DNA from: an uncultured Alphaproteobacteria bacterium
GTDB lineage: Bacteria > Pseudomonadota > Alphaproteobacteria > HIMB59 > GCA-002718135
Direction: 5' to 3'
DNA: 64,000 bases
NCBI GenBank assembly: GCA_902595855.1
Contig: CACJRY010000005.1
Location: forward strand, 1-64,000
The notes under the pieces are model-generated. The model ran no database searches and was not told the origin of the DNA. It saw nothing but the letters and a program-made list of their open reading frames with translations. A program made the position numbers and the translations under genes. Positions 1 through 10,287 of this stretch are shown in pieces. The first letter of the stretch is position 1. Every line of letters starts with the position of its first letter.

Positions 1-2
1 TT

Positions 3-599
3 ATAGGTGTTAATGGAAGTGGAAAAACAACAACTATAGGAAAAATTGCAAGTCAAATAAGAGATGAAAATAAAATCTTAATTGCTGCTTGTGATACATT
101 TAGGGCAGCAGCGATTGATCAATTAAAAAGCTGGGCAGATAAAAGCAAAAGTGATTTTTTTTCAGGAAATATCAATCAAGATCCTGCCAGTGTTGCTTTT
201 CAAGCTACTGAAAAATTTAATAAAGAAGATTTTGATTATTTAATCATTGATACAGCAGGAAGATTATCCAATAATACAAATTTAGTAAATCAATTAATTA
301 AGTTAAAAAATGTTGTCTTAAAGATTAATGACAAAACTAAAATTGAAACAATTCTAGTTTTAGATGGGACCAATGGATCAAATATGATCAAACAAGTTGA
401 TATATTTGGTAAAGAATTAGATGTCACAAGTATAATAATTACAAAATTAGATGGTACTGCCAAAGGTGGGGCCTTAATTTCAATTGCAAATAAATACGAA
501 ATACCTATAAGTTACATCGGTCTTGGAGAAAAACCTGAAGACTTAATAAGCTTTAGTGCTAGAAACTTTTCAAGATCAATATTAAATTTGGAAGCGTAA
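3..599 (+). CDS. ftsY: Signal recognition particle receptor FtsY, 5'-truncated by window edge
   Basis: Open frame from position 3 to stop at 597-599; P-loop IGVNGSGKTTT, DTFRAAAIDQL, DTAGR, TKLDGTAKGG motifs. ORF track entry at 384 is only its C-terminal part. Confidence 0.95.
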   Translation: MGVNGSGKTTTIGKIASQIRDENKILIAACDTFRAAAIDQLKSWADKSKSDFFSGNINQDPASVAFQATEKFNKEDFDYLIIDTAGRLSNNTNLVNQLIKLKNVVLKINDKTKIETILVLDGTNGSNMIKQVDIFGKELDVTSIIITKLDGTAKGGALISIANKYEIPISYIGLGEKPEDLISFSARNFSRSILNLEA

Positions 600-600
600 C

Positions 601-1140
601 ATGAAATCAATCTATAAACTTTTAATTGATATAGGACCATTGGCTGTATTTTTTATATTCTATACAAGGAGTGGTTTACAAGCATCAATATTGCCTCTTA
701 TGATTGCAACTGTAATTGCTGTTTTGTTTTCTTACATCCTAGAAAAAAAAATACCTATTATGCCAACGGTTGGAGCTGGAATTGTTTTAATTTTTGGAGG
801 CTTAACAATTTATTTTGATAATGAAATTTTCATTAAAATGAAACCAACTATAATCAATTTAATTTTTGCAATAATTCTCTATGGTGGTATGCTTGTAAAA
901 AAACCTTTGCTTAAAATTTTACTTGGCGCAGCACTACGACTTGAGGAAGAAGGTTGGAGAATACTTACTTACCGCTGGATAGGTTTTTTTATTGCACTTG
1001 CAGTCCTAAATGAAATTGTTTGGAGAACACAGACAACAGATATATGGGTAAATTTTAAAGTTTTTGGAATTTTACCAATTACTTTTATTTTTACGATGAC
1101 TCAATTTCCATTAATAAAAAAACATCAAATTGATGATTAA
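601..1140 (+). CDS. yciB: Inner membrane septation protein YciB/IspZ family
   Basis: 179 aa hydrophobic protein with LxEEGWRILTYRW and NEIVWR motifs; follows ftsY as in other Alphaproteobacteria. Confidence 0.9.
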   Translation: MKSIYKLLIDIGPLAVFFIFYTRSGLQASILPLMIATVIAVLFSYILEKKIPIMPTVGAGIVLIFGGLTIYFDNEIFIKMKPTIINLIFAIILYGGMLVKKPLLKILLGAALRLEEEGWRILTYRWIGFFIALAVLNEIVWRTQTTDIWVNFKVFGILPITFIFTMTQFPLIKKHQIDD

Positions 1141-2345
1141 CTTAAATTATTCTCTCTTAACGCTATAACTCCTGGAGATTGATTGCCCTCCAACCATTCT
1201 AAAAATGCACCTCCAGCGTTAGAGATATAATCAAAACCATCTTCAGCATTTGCATTCTTTATTGCAGAAAGAGTATCTCCTCCGCCAGCAAGAGCATTAA
1301 TACCAAATTGCTTTACATTTTGTTTGATGTTTAGAGCAATTTCATTTGTTGCTCTTTCATATGATTTATATTCAAAAGCTCCAACAGGACCATTCCATAG
1401 AACCATTTTTGAATTCTTGATTTCTTGATTAATCAAAGTAGTAGTTTTTGTTCCTAGATCTAAAATCATATAGTTTTTTGAAATATTATTAATATCAAAC
1501 TCTAATGGCTCTCTATCTTCAATACTTTTTCCACAAATAACATCCAACGGGAGAATTAATTTACAATTAAACTGTGTAGCTTTTGTTTGAATATCTTTTG
1601 CCACTTCAACCAAATCTTGTTCAACTAATGATTTACCTACCATTATATCTTTTGATAATAAAAATGTATTAGCCATGGCCCCGCCAATAACAACACAGTT
1701 AAACTGTTGTATCAAATTATTTAACAGGTTAATTTTTGTCGAGATCTTAGAGCCTCCAACAATAGCTAAATTTGGTTTTTGGGAATTTTCTAAAAATTTG
1801 CTTATGTGTTCTATTTCTCTAATTAAGTGATTTCCAGCAACAGCTGGTATATATTTTGCAAAACCTGTAATTGATGTATGGTTTCTGTGAGAGGCAGAAA
1901 AAGCATCGTTTACGTAAACATCAAATAAACTGCTAACATTTTTTGCAAAATCCCAGTCTATTTTTTCTTCACCTTTTTCAAATCTAATATTTTCAATAAG
2001 GCAAACTTCACCTGATTTCATCTCGTAAAATTTTTTACTTATATTTTCTTTTTGAAGGTTTTTTAAAAAATGAATTTTTTCAATTTCTAGAATTTCTGAC
2101 AGAGAGGAAAGAATAAATTCTAAAGAATACTCTTCTATAACTTCTCCCTTAGGCCTTCCAAAATGAGCCAATATAAAAATTTTGTTTTTATTTTCTATGA
2201 GGATGTCTATGGACGATTTGATAGCTAAAATTCTTGATGAGTCAGTAATTACCCCATTTAAAACAGGGACATTTAAGTCAGCTCTAAATAATACCTTTTT
2301 ATTATTTACTTTATAATTGCTTAGATTTTTCATTATTTCTGACAA
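1137..2345 (-). CDS. pgk: Phosphoglycerate kinase
   Basis: 402 aa; RADLNVP, LAHFGRPKG, VNDAFSASHRNHTS, GGGDT motifs. Confidence 0.97.
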   Translation of the reverse strand: MSEIMKNLSNYKVNNKKVLFRADLNVPVLNGVITDSSRILAIKSSIDILIENKNKIFILAHFGRPKGEVIEEYSLEFILSSLSEILEIEKIHFLKNLQKENISKKFYEMKSGEVCLIENIRFEKGEEKIDWDFAKNVSSLFDVYVNDAFSASHRNHTSITGFAKYIPAVAGNHLIREIEHISKFLENSQKPNLAIVGGSKISTKINLLNNLIQQFNCVVIGGAMANTFLLSKDIMVGKSLVEQDLVEVAKDIQTKATQFNCKLILPLDVICGKSIEDREPLEFDINNISKNYMILDLGTKTTTLINQEIKNSKMVLWNGPVGAFEYKSYERATNEIALNIKQNVKQFGINALAGGGDTLSAIKNANAEDGFDYISNAGGAFLEWLEGNQSPGVIALRENNLS

Positions 2346-2476
2346 ATTATATTAAAAATACATGTTATTTATTGGTTTTTTATAAAAAATCCCAGTTTTT
2401 TCTTTTAGCAGTTACATATTTAGTATAATGGTGTTGTTGAATACTACTATATGTAGATAATTTTAAAGGATAAATT

Positions 2477-2950
2477 ATGCCTTGGGATGACAACAATGTT
2501 TCAAAACTAAGAGAGCTATGGGATCAAGGTTTACCTACGGCTCAAATAGGAAAGCTTCTTGGTTTTACAAAAAATGCTGTAGTTGGAAAAGCTCACAGGA
2601 TTGGTCTTGAAAGAAGGCCGTCGCCAATAAGACGAACATCAGTAAAGCCAGATAGAAAAAAAGCAAGGTCACCGATAATTCCAAAACTTAACTTCGAAGT
2701 CACAAAAGATGAAGTTAAAGAAAAAGTAGCTCCTCGACAGAATTTTCAACCAGTAGTAAAAAACTTATTTACCAAAAATGTAAAAAGAGGCTGTGAATGG
2801 CCTGAGGGTCATCCAGATGAGGCTGATTTCAAATTTTGTGGTAAAGAAAGATTCGACGATAAACCATACTGCATTGAACATTGCGCTGTTGCCTACGTTA
2901 TACCTGAAAAAGAAGAATCAGAAAAACAACAGATTGTTCAAAGAGCTTAA
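2477..2950 (+). CDS. gcrA: GcrA cell cycle regulator family protein
   Basis: N-terminal W..ERV-like helix-turn-helix (WDDNNVSKLRELWDQGLPTAQIGKLLGFTKNAVVGKAHRIGL) and C-terminal CEWPEGHP...FCG...YC.EH. Confidence 0.93.
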   Translation: MPWDDNNVSKLRELWDQGLPTAQIGKLLGFTKNAVVGKAHRIGLERRPSPIRRTSVKPDRKKARSPIIPKLNFEVTKDEVKEKVAPRQNFQPVVKNLFTKNVKRGCEWPEGHPDEADFKFCGKERFDDKPYCIEHCAVAYVIPEKEESEKQQIVQRA

Positions 2951-3001
2951 TTTTTAATAGATTAGTTTTTTTAAACTGCTAGGTTCATTTATCTAATTTT
3001 T

Positions 3002-4249
3002 ATGAACCAAAAAAATACAAGTATTTTTACCCCCGTACTAGTAGGTGGAAGTCTAATTTTATTGATTAGTTTTGCTATACGTTCTACCTTTGGTCTTTTT
3101 CAGATACCAATCGCAGAAGAGTTTTTATGGGCTAGATCAGAATTTTCAATGGCAATAGCTATTCAAAATTTAGCATGGGGAATTGGAACGCCTATATTTA
3201 GTGCCTTTGCTGAAAAATTTGGAGACAGAAAGGCTATAACTTTAGGATTGGTTTTGTATGCTGTTGGAGTTTTTATAAGTAGCTCAGCCTCTTCTCCTGA
3301 GGCACATCAATTTCTTAATGTTCTAATTGGTTTTGGAATCGCTGGAAGTGGTTTTGGACCGATACTAGCAGTGGTTGGAAGAACTGCATCTCCTGAGAAA
3401 AGATCTTTAGCCTTAGGTATTACAACAGCAGCTGGATCAGCCGGGCAAGTAGTAGGGCCGCCATTTGCTGCAGGACTTCTTGATGTTATGCCTTGGTCAT
3501 CAGTTTTTGTTGTTTTTGCGATAATTAGTATTTTGACAATTGTACTAGTTCCTCTTTTAAAATCTGAACAAAAGATTTCAAAAAAAGAAGTTGAGTCAAA
3601 TCTTAGTGATGCTCTCAAAGATGCTTTCAAAGATCCCACATATACAATGCTTTTTTTAGGATTTTTTTCTTGTGGTTTTCAGTTAGCTTTCATCACTGCT
3701 CATTTTCCAGCTTTCATTGCAGAAGCAAGTAGCCCAATTATACAGGGTAGCTTAATTAGCATTGTTTGTAATTCTGTTGCTTCTTTAGGAGCATTATCAA
3801 TTGCTTTAATTGGGCTGTTTAATATCATTGGTTCAATTGCAGCAGGTGCAATGGGGAAATATTATACAAAAAAATACTTATTATCCATTATTTATGCAGG
3901 TCGAACAATTGCTGCAATTGCATTTATAATGTTGCCGATTACACCGACGTCTGTGGTTGTGTTTTCGATAGTGATGGGTTCTTTGTGGCTTGCAACAGTT
4001 CCATTAACTTCCGGAATAATAGGATATATTTATGGACTGAAATTTATGGGCACCTTATATGGAATAGTTTTTTTATCTCATCAGATTGGTTCATTTGTTG
4101 GTGTATGGTTAGGTGGATTATTTTATGATATATATGGAAGTTACGATATTGTCTGGTGGGTAGGAATTGGTGTAGGGGCATTTTCTGCAATAATTCATTT
4201 ACCAGTGAAAGAAAAACCTTTAGCTGAACGAAAATTAATTAGTGCCTAA
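3002..4249 (+). CDS. Major facilitator superfamily transporter
   Basis: 415 aa, 12-TM-like hydrophobic pattern, MFS loop FGDRKA. Confidence 0.88.
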   Translation: MNQKNTSIFTPVLVGGSLILLISFAIRSTFGLFQIPIAEEFLWARSEFSMAIAIQNLAWGIGTPIFSAFAEKFGDRKAITLGLVLYAVGVFISSSASSPEAHQFLNVLIGFGIAGSGFGPILAVVGRTASPEKRSLALGITTAAGSAGQVVGPPFAAGLLDVMPWSSVFVVFAIISILTIVLVPLLKSEQKISKKEVESNLSDALKDAFKDPTYTMLFLGFFSCGFQLAFITAHFPAFIAEASSPIIQGSLISIVCNSVASLGALSIALIGLFNIIGSIAAGAMGKYYTKKYLLSIIYAGRTIAAIAFIMLPITPTSVVVFSIVMGSLWLATVPLTSGIIGYIYGLKFMGTLYGIVFLSHQIGSFVGVWLGGLFYDIYGSYDIVWWVGIGVGAFSAIIHLPVKEKPLAERKLISA

Positions 4250-4304
4250 ATCAAAAAATTTTTGTTAGTAGATATTATGACATCTAATATAATAAAAAAA
4301 TAAA

Positions 4305-5003
4305 ATGAAAAAAACAGCCGTATTTATAGCTGCAGGAAGTGGAATGGGCGCTGCCGCAGCAAAACATCTATCATCAAAAGGTTTTGATATTGCAATTATG
4401 TCTTCATCTGGCAAAGGTGAAAAATTAGCCAGAGAATTAGGTGGTTTTGGATTTACTGGTTCAAACTTAATCACAAAGGATATTGAAATATTTTTTAAAA
4501 AAGTTTTGAGTGAATTTAATAAAATAGATGTTTTAATAAACAGTGCTGGACATGGGCCCAAAGGAGATGTTTTAGAATTAAAAGATGAAGATTGGATTAA
4601 GGGTATGGAGGTATACCTGTTAAACGTCATTCGATCATCAAGAATAGTCACACCAATAATGCAAAAGCAAAATAATGGTTCCATAATAAACATTTCTACT
4701 TTTGCCGCCTTTGAGCCAGAAAAATCATTTCCAACATCAGGGGTATTTAGATCTGGTCTGGCTAGTTTTACTAAACTTTATGCAGATAAATATGCACAAT
4801 ATAATATTAGAATGAATAATATTTTACCCGGATTTATAGATAGCTTGCCTGAAAAAGAAGAATTCTTAAAACGCATACCACTTAAGCGATATGGTAAAGT
4901 AGGTGAAATTTCATCTGTAGTTGAGATATTAGCCTCAGATGGAGGGGCATATATTACTGGACAGAATATTCGTGTTGATGGTGGAATCACGCGCTCTGTT
5001 TAA
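4305..5003 (+). CDS. SDR family oxidoreductase
   Basis: Rossmann IAAGSGMG, NSAG, C-terminal GQNIRVDGG. Confidence 0.88.
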   Translation: MKKTAVFIAAGSGMGAAAAKHLSSKGFDIAIMSSSGKGEKLARELGGFGFTGSNLITKDIEIFFKKVLSEFNKIDVLINSAGHGPKGDVLELKDEDWIKGMEVYLLNVIRSSRIVTPIMQKQNNGSIINISTFAAFEPEKSFPTSGVFRSGLASFTKLYADKYAQYNIRMNNILPGFIDSLPEKEEFLKRIPLKRYGKVGEISSVVEILASDGGAYITGQNIRVDGGITRSV

Positions 5004-5005
5004 AA

Positions 5006-5800
5006 ATGTTAAATATTAATTATAAAAAATTATTATTAAAAAAAAATAAAATACCTATTACATGCTTAACTGCCTACTCAAAACCTACTGCTAATTTATT
5101 AGATGGTAAAGTTGATTTAATATTAGTTGGTGACTCGCTAGGAACTACTTTGTATGGAATGAAAAACACCAGAGGTGTTACAATTGAGATGATGAAGAAT
5201 CATGGAAAGGCAGTAGTCAAAAATACAAAATCTTCAATGACTATTGTCGATATGCCTTACAACACATACAGAAATAAGAGAGAAGCGTTAAAGAATGCTA
5301 AAGAATTAATTGCTTTTACAAAGGCCGATTTTCTTAAAATTGAAACAGATAAAAAAAATATTCAAATAGTAAAATATTTGTCAGATAATGAAATTAAAGT
5401 TGTATCACATATCGGAGTAACTCCTCAAAAGTTTTCAGATTTTAAAAAAATTAAAAGTGTTGGTAAACAAACTAAAGATGCTCAGAGACTATTAAATTTA
5501 GCAATTGAACTTGAGAGTGCTGGTTCAAAATTGATTGTGCTAGAATGTATTTATGAAACAGTAGCAAAGAAAATTACAAACATATTGTCTATTCCAACTA
5601 TTGGAATTGGATCCTCTAAATATTGTGATGGACAAGTTTTAGTAATTGATGATATTTTAAATTTTAATTCAAATATAAAAAAACCAAAATTTGTAAAACA
5701 CTTTACTAACATTGAAGAAAATATTTCTAAGGCAATTAATAATTTTGTCAAAAGTGTAAAAAAGAAAAAATTTCCATTAAGAAAACACTCTTATAAATAG
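5006..5800 (+). CDS. panB: 3-methyl-2-oxobutanoate hydroxymethyltransferase
   Basis: LTAYSKPTA, LVGDSLG, VDMPYNTY, HIGVTPQ, LECI, IGIGSSKYCDGQVLV motifs. Confidence 0.94.
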   Translation: MLNINYKKLLLKKNKIPITCLTAYSKPTANLLDGKVDLILVGDSLGTTLYGMKNTRGVTIEMMKNHGKAVVKNTKSSMTIVDMPYNTYRNKREALKNAKELIAFTKADFLKIETDKKNIQIVKYLSDNEIKVVSHIGVTPQKFSDFKKIKSVGKQTKDAQRLLNLAIELESAGSKLIVLECIYETVAKKITNILSIPTIGIGSSKYCDGQVLVIDDILNFNSNIKKPKFVKHFTNIEENISKAINNFVKSVKKKKFPLRKHSYK

Positions 5801-5813
5801 TCAATTTAATTAC

Positions 5814-6434
5814 TTAAACTTTTAATGATTTAATTTCACCTGAACTTATATCGTATATTAAACCATAAATAGAAAGCTTTTTATTATTAATCATTTTTTT
5901 TACTATTGGAAATTTAATCAAATTATGAATAGACACTCTTATGTTTTCTTCCCCAAGAAAATTAACTTGATTTTCTATTGATAATTTTTTTGGAATATTT
6001 TCAAATGCAGTCTCAAGATTAGCCAACCAATTATTTATAAATTGATATTTTTTGTTTTTACCTTTCAGATGTTGATAATGAGCAGCTTTAATTCCACCAC
6101 AATTTGTGTGACCTAAAACAATAAGATTTGGCACTTTAAGTTCCTTTAAGGCATATTCTATTGCAGCAAAGGTCGAGCAATCATTTTTTGATGATTTATA
6201 TGGTGGCACTACATTTGCAATGTTACGATGTATAAAAAAATCTCCTTCTTTAGCCATAAAAATAGAAGTAACATTTACCCTTGAGTCACAACAGGCAATA
6301 ATCATTGCTTTGGGTTTTTGCCCAAATTTAGCAAGTTTTTTTATTAGATTTGCATTTTGTAAATAGGTTGTAGATTTCCAAAGATTATATCTGTTAATTA
6401 AAAATTTTGGCAAAAGGGTTTTTTGATTCTTCAT
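5814..6434 (-). CDS. Beta-class carbonic anhydrase
   Basis: ACCDSRV and GHTNCGG motifs. Confidence 0.94.
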   Translation of the reverse strand: MKNQKTLLPKFLINRYNLWKSTTYLQNANLIKKLAKFGQKPKAMIIACCDSRVNVTSIFMAKEGDFFIHRNIANVVPPYKSSKNDCSTFAAIEYALKELKVPNLIVLGHTNCGGIKAAHYQHLKGKNKKYQFINNWLANLETAFENIPKKLSIENQVNFLGEENIRVSIHNLIKFPIVKKMINNKKLSIYGLIYDISSGEIKSLKV

Positions 6435-6529
6435 AAATAATACAAGAATTTCAATTTATATTAACAAATTATTGTAGGCAAGTAATTAGCAGTATAATTA
6501 GCTTTTTGTTTTATAAAAATAATTTGATC

Positions 6530-7516
6530 ATGAAAGATGTTTTAGAACGAAAATTTTGTGTTGCTCCGATGATGGGGTATACGACTCCTTATGCAAGAAA
6601 TTTATATAGGATAATGTCAAAAAAAGCTTTTTTATTCTCTGAAATGATTGCAACAAAAACTTTAATTCACTCTAAAAATACTCACTCCATAATAGCTAAT
6701 GATAACCAAAATCCTATTGCGATGCAAGTAGGTGGCTCAGATTATCATGATTTGAAAAAGTGCTCAAATATAGCTTATGAATTAAATTATAATGAAATAA
6801 ATTTAAATGTAGGATGCCCAAGTAAAGCTGTGCAAAAAGGTAGCTTTGGCGCATGTTTAATGCAAGATAAAAATCTAGTTAAAAATTGTTTGAGCGCGAT
6901 GCACATAAATAAAAATATTGAGGTTTCAATTAAATGTAGGATTGGGATTGGAAGAAATTTTAATTACGATTATTTTGAAGAGTTTATTGATGAAATTTTA
7001 AAAAGCGGTATCAAAATTGTATATGTTCATGCAAGAAATGCTATTTTAAATGGCTTCAGTCCTAAAGATAATAGAAATATTCCACCATTGAATTATGGTT
7101 TTGTAAGCAAAATAAAGCAAAAATATCCTGATATTAATTTTATATTGAACGGTGGAATAGATACTATTCAGAAAGCTATCGATTTATCTAAAATATATGA
7201 TGGAATTATGGTGGGTAGATTAATTCAAAATAATCCTTTTTGTTTAAAAAATATTGATACATTATTTTTTAACGGTCAATCTTCATATAAAGTTTCAGAG
7301 GATACAATTATTGAGTATTTTAATTATATTAAACCAAAAATAGGGACTGATAGTATTTACAGGTTGTTAAGCCCACTTCTAAATATATTTTTTGGAGTAG
7401 CAAATGGAAAAAAATTTAAGATTGATATTCATACAAATATGAAAAGTAATAATTTTGCAAAGTTAGAAGAAATATTTCTCAGTTTTGTGAAAGAAAAAAG
7501 CCTTTTAATAAACTAA
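6530..7516 (+). CDS. dusA: tRNA-dihydrouridine synthase, DusA-like
   Basis: VAPMMGYT, LNVGCPSKAVQKGSFGACLM, CRIGIG; start placed at internal ATG 6530 (ORF track 6506). Confidence 0.88.
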   Translation: MKDVLERKFCVAPMMGYTTPYARNLYRIMSKKAFLFSEMIATKTLIHSKNTHSIIANDNQNPIAMQVGGSDYHDLKKCSNIAYELNYNEINLNVGCPSKAVQKGSFGACLMQDKNLVKNCLSAMHINKNIEVSIKCRIGIGRNFNYDYFEEFIDEILKSGIKIVYVHARNAILNGFSPKDNRNIPPLNYGFVSKIKQKYPDINFILNGGIDTIQKAIDLSKIYDGIMVGRLIQNNPFCLKNIDTLFFNGQSSYKVSEDTIIEYFNYIKPKIGTDSIYRLLSPLLNIFFGVANGKKFKIDIHTNMKSNNFAKLEEIFLSFVKEKSLLIN

Positions 7517-8043
7517 AAAGGTTTCTGATAAGAAAAGCTAATTATTTCAACACCAGGATTTTTATTACCAATGTTTGCATTAGAAATATGACCAAGCGAT
7601 ACACCAATTCTATCTTCATTTTTTAATTGATAGCTTATTTCTAAGGTGGTTCTAAACTCTAACTTGTTGCCTAATTTTTTTCCATCTCCATCATCATAGT
7701 AGCCAACACCAAAGCTTGGTGTAAAATTCCATTCATTGGCATTTCCTATTAATAGTTTTCCTAAATTATCCTCTAAATAGATACCCCCCAAAACATAAAG
7801 GGCGGAGTCAGTAGTTACTTCTATACCAGCAAAAGGTTTTAAATAAAAAAAATTATCTTCCTCAGGTCCAATGTCAAGCAATGTATTGTCGAAGCGTCTT
7901 TCAAATCTAATATCTGTAGCATAATTAGAAGATGAGCCATCAAATTTTACATCATATATACCAACCCCAAAAACATCATAACCTTGAGCAGATAAAAAAG
8001 AGGTTTTAAGAAAAACAAATAGAATAAGTAAAAAACGAAACAT
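7513..8043 (-). CDS. Lipid A 3-O-deacylase PagL-like outer membrane protein
   Basis: Signal peptide, beta-barrel-like pattern, C-terminal HISNANIGNKNPGVE matching the PagL His/Ser region, terminal aromatic residue. Confidence 0.75.
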   Translation of the reverse strand: MFRFLLILFVFLKTSFLSAQGYDVFGVGIYDVKFDGSSSNYATDIRFERRFDNTLLDIGPEEDNFFYLKPFAGIEVTTDSALYVLGGIYLEDNLGKLLIGNANEWNFTPSFGVGYYDDGDGKKLGNKLEFRTTLEISYQLKNEDRIGVSLGHISNANIGNKNPGVEIISFSYQKPF

Positions 8044-8074
8044 ATGAGAACTTTATTTGATAGAGATTAAAGTA

Positions 8075-8938
8075 TCAAATAAAAAATTCTTTATTTTGTT
8101 GAGAAATTTCTAGAATTGTTGTTTGTAACTTTTCAAGAGCTTTAGTTTCAATTTGCCTTACTCTCTCTTTGCTTATCTTAAGCATTTTACCAAGTTCATC
8201 GAGAGTAATACTTTTTTCTCGTAGTTTCCTTAACTTGATAATTGTTCTCTCACGCTCATTAAGAGTCAGGATGGCCTTGTGCAAAAAGTCTTTTTTAATT
8301 TTTCCATCATTAAAACTCTGAAAAGACTCTTCAGGGTTTAATCCTTCATCTTCAAGAAGGCTCATAAGGTCATTTTCTGAATCATTGTCAATTTTCTGAT
8401 TAAGGAATACATCTCCCCCACTTAATCTCGACTCCATGTTTTGTACTTCAAAAGTTTTAACATTTAACATTTCTGAAACTTTATTAATTTCTTTTTGACC
8501 CATGAAATCAGAAGAGACATCGGATATTTGTTGCTTAATTTTTCTCAAATTAAAAAAAAGTGCTTTTTGAGAGGCTGTAGAGCCAGTTTTTACAACTGAC
8601 CAATTTTTCAAAATATAGTCTTGAATTGATGCTCTTATCCACCATGATGCATAAGTCGATAACCTAAAATCCTTTGAAATATCAAATTTATCTAATGCAT
8701 GCATTATTCCAAGAACGCCTTCATGTATAAGGTCATCCAGTGGCAAACCGTAACTTTTATATTTCCTGGCATAAGATACTGCTAATCTCAGATAAGCATT
8801 TAGTATAATCTGAAGAGATTTAGATTCTCTGTTTTTTCTCCATTTTTCTATGTGATAGAACTCTTCTTTCTTATCAAGAATTTTGGATCTCTTGGAGAAC
8901 TCAACTAGGTTATTAGATATTAATGTTTTTAAAGTCAT
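8075..8938 (-). CDS. rpoH: RNA polymerase sigma-32 factor
   Basis: Sigma70 region 2 (DLIHEGVLGIMHALDKFD...RLSTYASWWIRASIQDYIL) and region 4. Confidence 0.94.
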   Translation of the reverse strand: MTLKTLISNNLVEFSKRSKILDKKEEFYHIEKWRKNRESKSLQIILNAYLRLAVSYARKYKSYGLPLDDLIHEGVLGIMHALDKFDISKDFRLSTYASWWIRASIQDYILKNWSVVKTGSTASQKALFFNLRKIKQQISDVSSDFMGQKEINKVSEMLNVKTFEVQNMESRLSGGDVFLNQKIDNDSENDLMSLLEDEGLNPEESFQSFNDGKIKKDFLHKAILTLNERERTIIKLRKLREKSITLDELGKMLKISKERVRQIETKALEKLQTTILEISQQNKEFFI

Positions 8939-8971
8939 TTATTAATTTATACGCATAAAAATAACTTTGGA

Positions 8972-9784
8972 TTATTTTGATTCAAATAATTCTATAATAT
9001 TTCCATTTTTGGCAAAAATTCCTGCTAAAATCTTTTTATTTTCAAGGGGTTGCTTAAAAAGAGTACATAAAACCTTCGTTTTTGCATTCTCAATGTCATT
9101 AAGTTTGTTAGATTGATATCCTCTAACAATTCTTTTAAATGAAAAATAAGGCTTATCTATTTTTGAAAAGTTTTGATACCCCCACCAAAAACAGTCGTTT
9201 TGTGCTGATAATGGTCTTGAAATATCAACACCTCTGTTAACAAACAAAGTTTCCATCGTATCAGTAAACGCAGCATGTTTTAGGTTTGAAAAGAATTCTT
9301 TGTGCCCTGAAGTGTTCAGTATTTGTTTGTTTAACTGCGTAGTTAGTTTGTTGATTTTAATTGTCCCCTGAGTAACAGTTTTTTTAAATTCATCAGGATC
9401 AAAATTATAAGAAATAATTGTTTGATCAACACCATGACTAAAGATCCAATCTAAAATTTCTATTGGATTTGGGGCTATATGCAATTGCAGAAGTTTACTA
9501 AACATTTCCTCTTGTGCCCCTCTTAAAAAAATAATGTCGGTATTTTTAAGTGTATATTTAGCCATAAGATTAAATCTTAATTCAAGAACTTCATTAATAA
9601 TTTCTTTTGATTTGTTTCCAAAACCTATTACATTACCTAAGAAAACTAGCTTATCATCTAACTCAAAATTAGATAAAATATATTTTTTAATTGATTGAAA
9701 TGAATCTAAGCTTGAGTGTAATGAGCCTATTGCCCAAATTTTATTTGCATTTTTTAATTCAGAATAATTACTAAAGTTTTCCAA
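8972..9784 (-). CDS. Degenerate metallophosphoesterase (PPP/ApaH-like fold)
   Basis: Residual phosphoesterase blocks IGSLHSSLDSF / LVFLGNVIGFGNKSKEII / IIFLRGAQEEMF / LFVNRGVD with apparently substituted metal ligands. Confidence 0.65.
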   Translation of the reverse strand: MENFSNYSELKNANKIWAIGSLHSSLDSFQSIKKYILSNFELDDKLVFLGNVIGFGNKSKEIINEVLELRFNLMAKYTLKNTDIIFLRGAQEEMFSKLLQLHIAPNPIEILDWIFSHGVDQTIISYNFDPDEFKKTVTQGTIKINKLTTQLNKQILNTSGHKEFFSNLKHAAFTDTMETLFVNRGVDISRPLSAQNDCFWWGYQNFSKIDKPYFSFKRIVRGYQSNKLNDIENAKTKVLCTLFKQPLENKKILAGIFAKNGNIIELFESK

Positions 9785-10285
9785 TTACTTGTTTCTTAGT
9801 ATTGATTCAATTTTTTCAGTTGATTGAAAGTAGTCTGTTTTCTCCACAGCAGCTACTTCTCTAGCTAATCTTTCAATAGCAACTTGAAACATTTGTCTTT
9901 CGCTGTAAGATTGTTCAGCTTGGCTTGTTTTTCTAAAAAGATCTCTAACTACTTCAGCAATTTTTATTGGATCACCTGAAAAAATTTTTGCGTCATATTC
10001 TTGCGCTCTTCTACTCCACATTATTCTTCTTATTTTTGGTTTTAGCTTTAAAATATCAAATACCTGTTCAATTATTTTCTTTGATGCAATTTTTCTTAAT
10101 CCTACCTGTTCAAGTTTATCTGTTGGTACCCTAATTGTTAATTTAGATTGTTCCATTTTAACAACATAAAAATTTGTTTTAATACTTCCTATTTCCATTG
10201 TTTCTAATTTTATAATCTCTCCAACTCCATGCTTTGGATAAACTACTATTTCGCCTTTTGTAAATTGAGAATTTTTATTTGCCAT
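9785..10285 (-). CDS. carD: CarD family transcriptional regulator
   Basis: N-terminal FTKGEIVVYPKHGVGEI; position between fdxA and rpoH is typical of Alphaproteobacteria. Confidence 0.93.
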   Translation of the reverse strand: MANKNSQFTKGEIVVYPKHGVGEIIKLETMEIGSIKTNFYVVKMEQSKLTIRVPTDKLEQVGLRKIASKKIIEQVFDILKLKPKIRRIMWSRRAQEYDAKIFSGDPIKIAEVVRDLFRKTSQAEQSYSERQMFQVAIERLAREVAAVEKTDYFQSTEKIESILRNK

Positions 10286-10287
10286 AT

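Noticed and set aside
3307-3639. 110-aa ORF antisense to the MFS transporter
   Set aside because: Antisense shadow ORF, no independent support.
4265-4693. 142-aa ORF antisense to the SDR gene
   Set aside because: SDR on the plus strand has recognisable motifs; the minus ORF has none.
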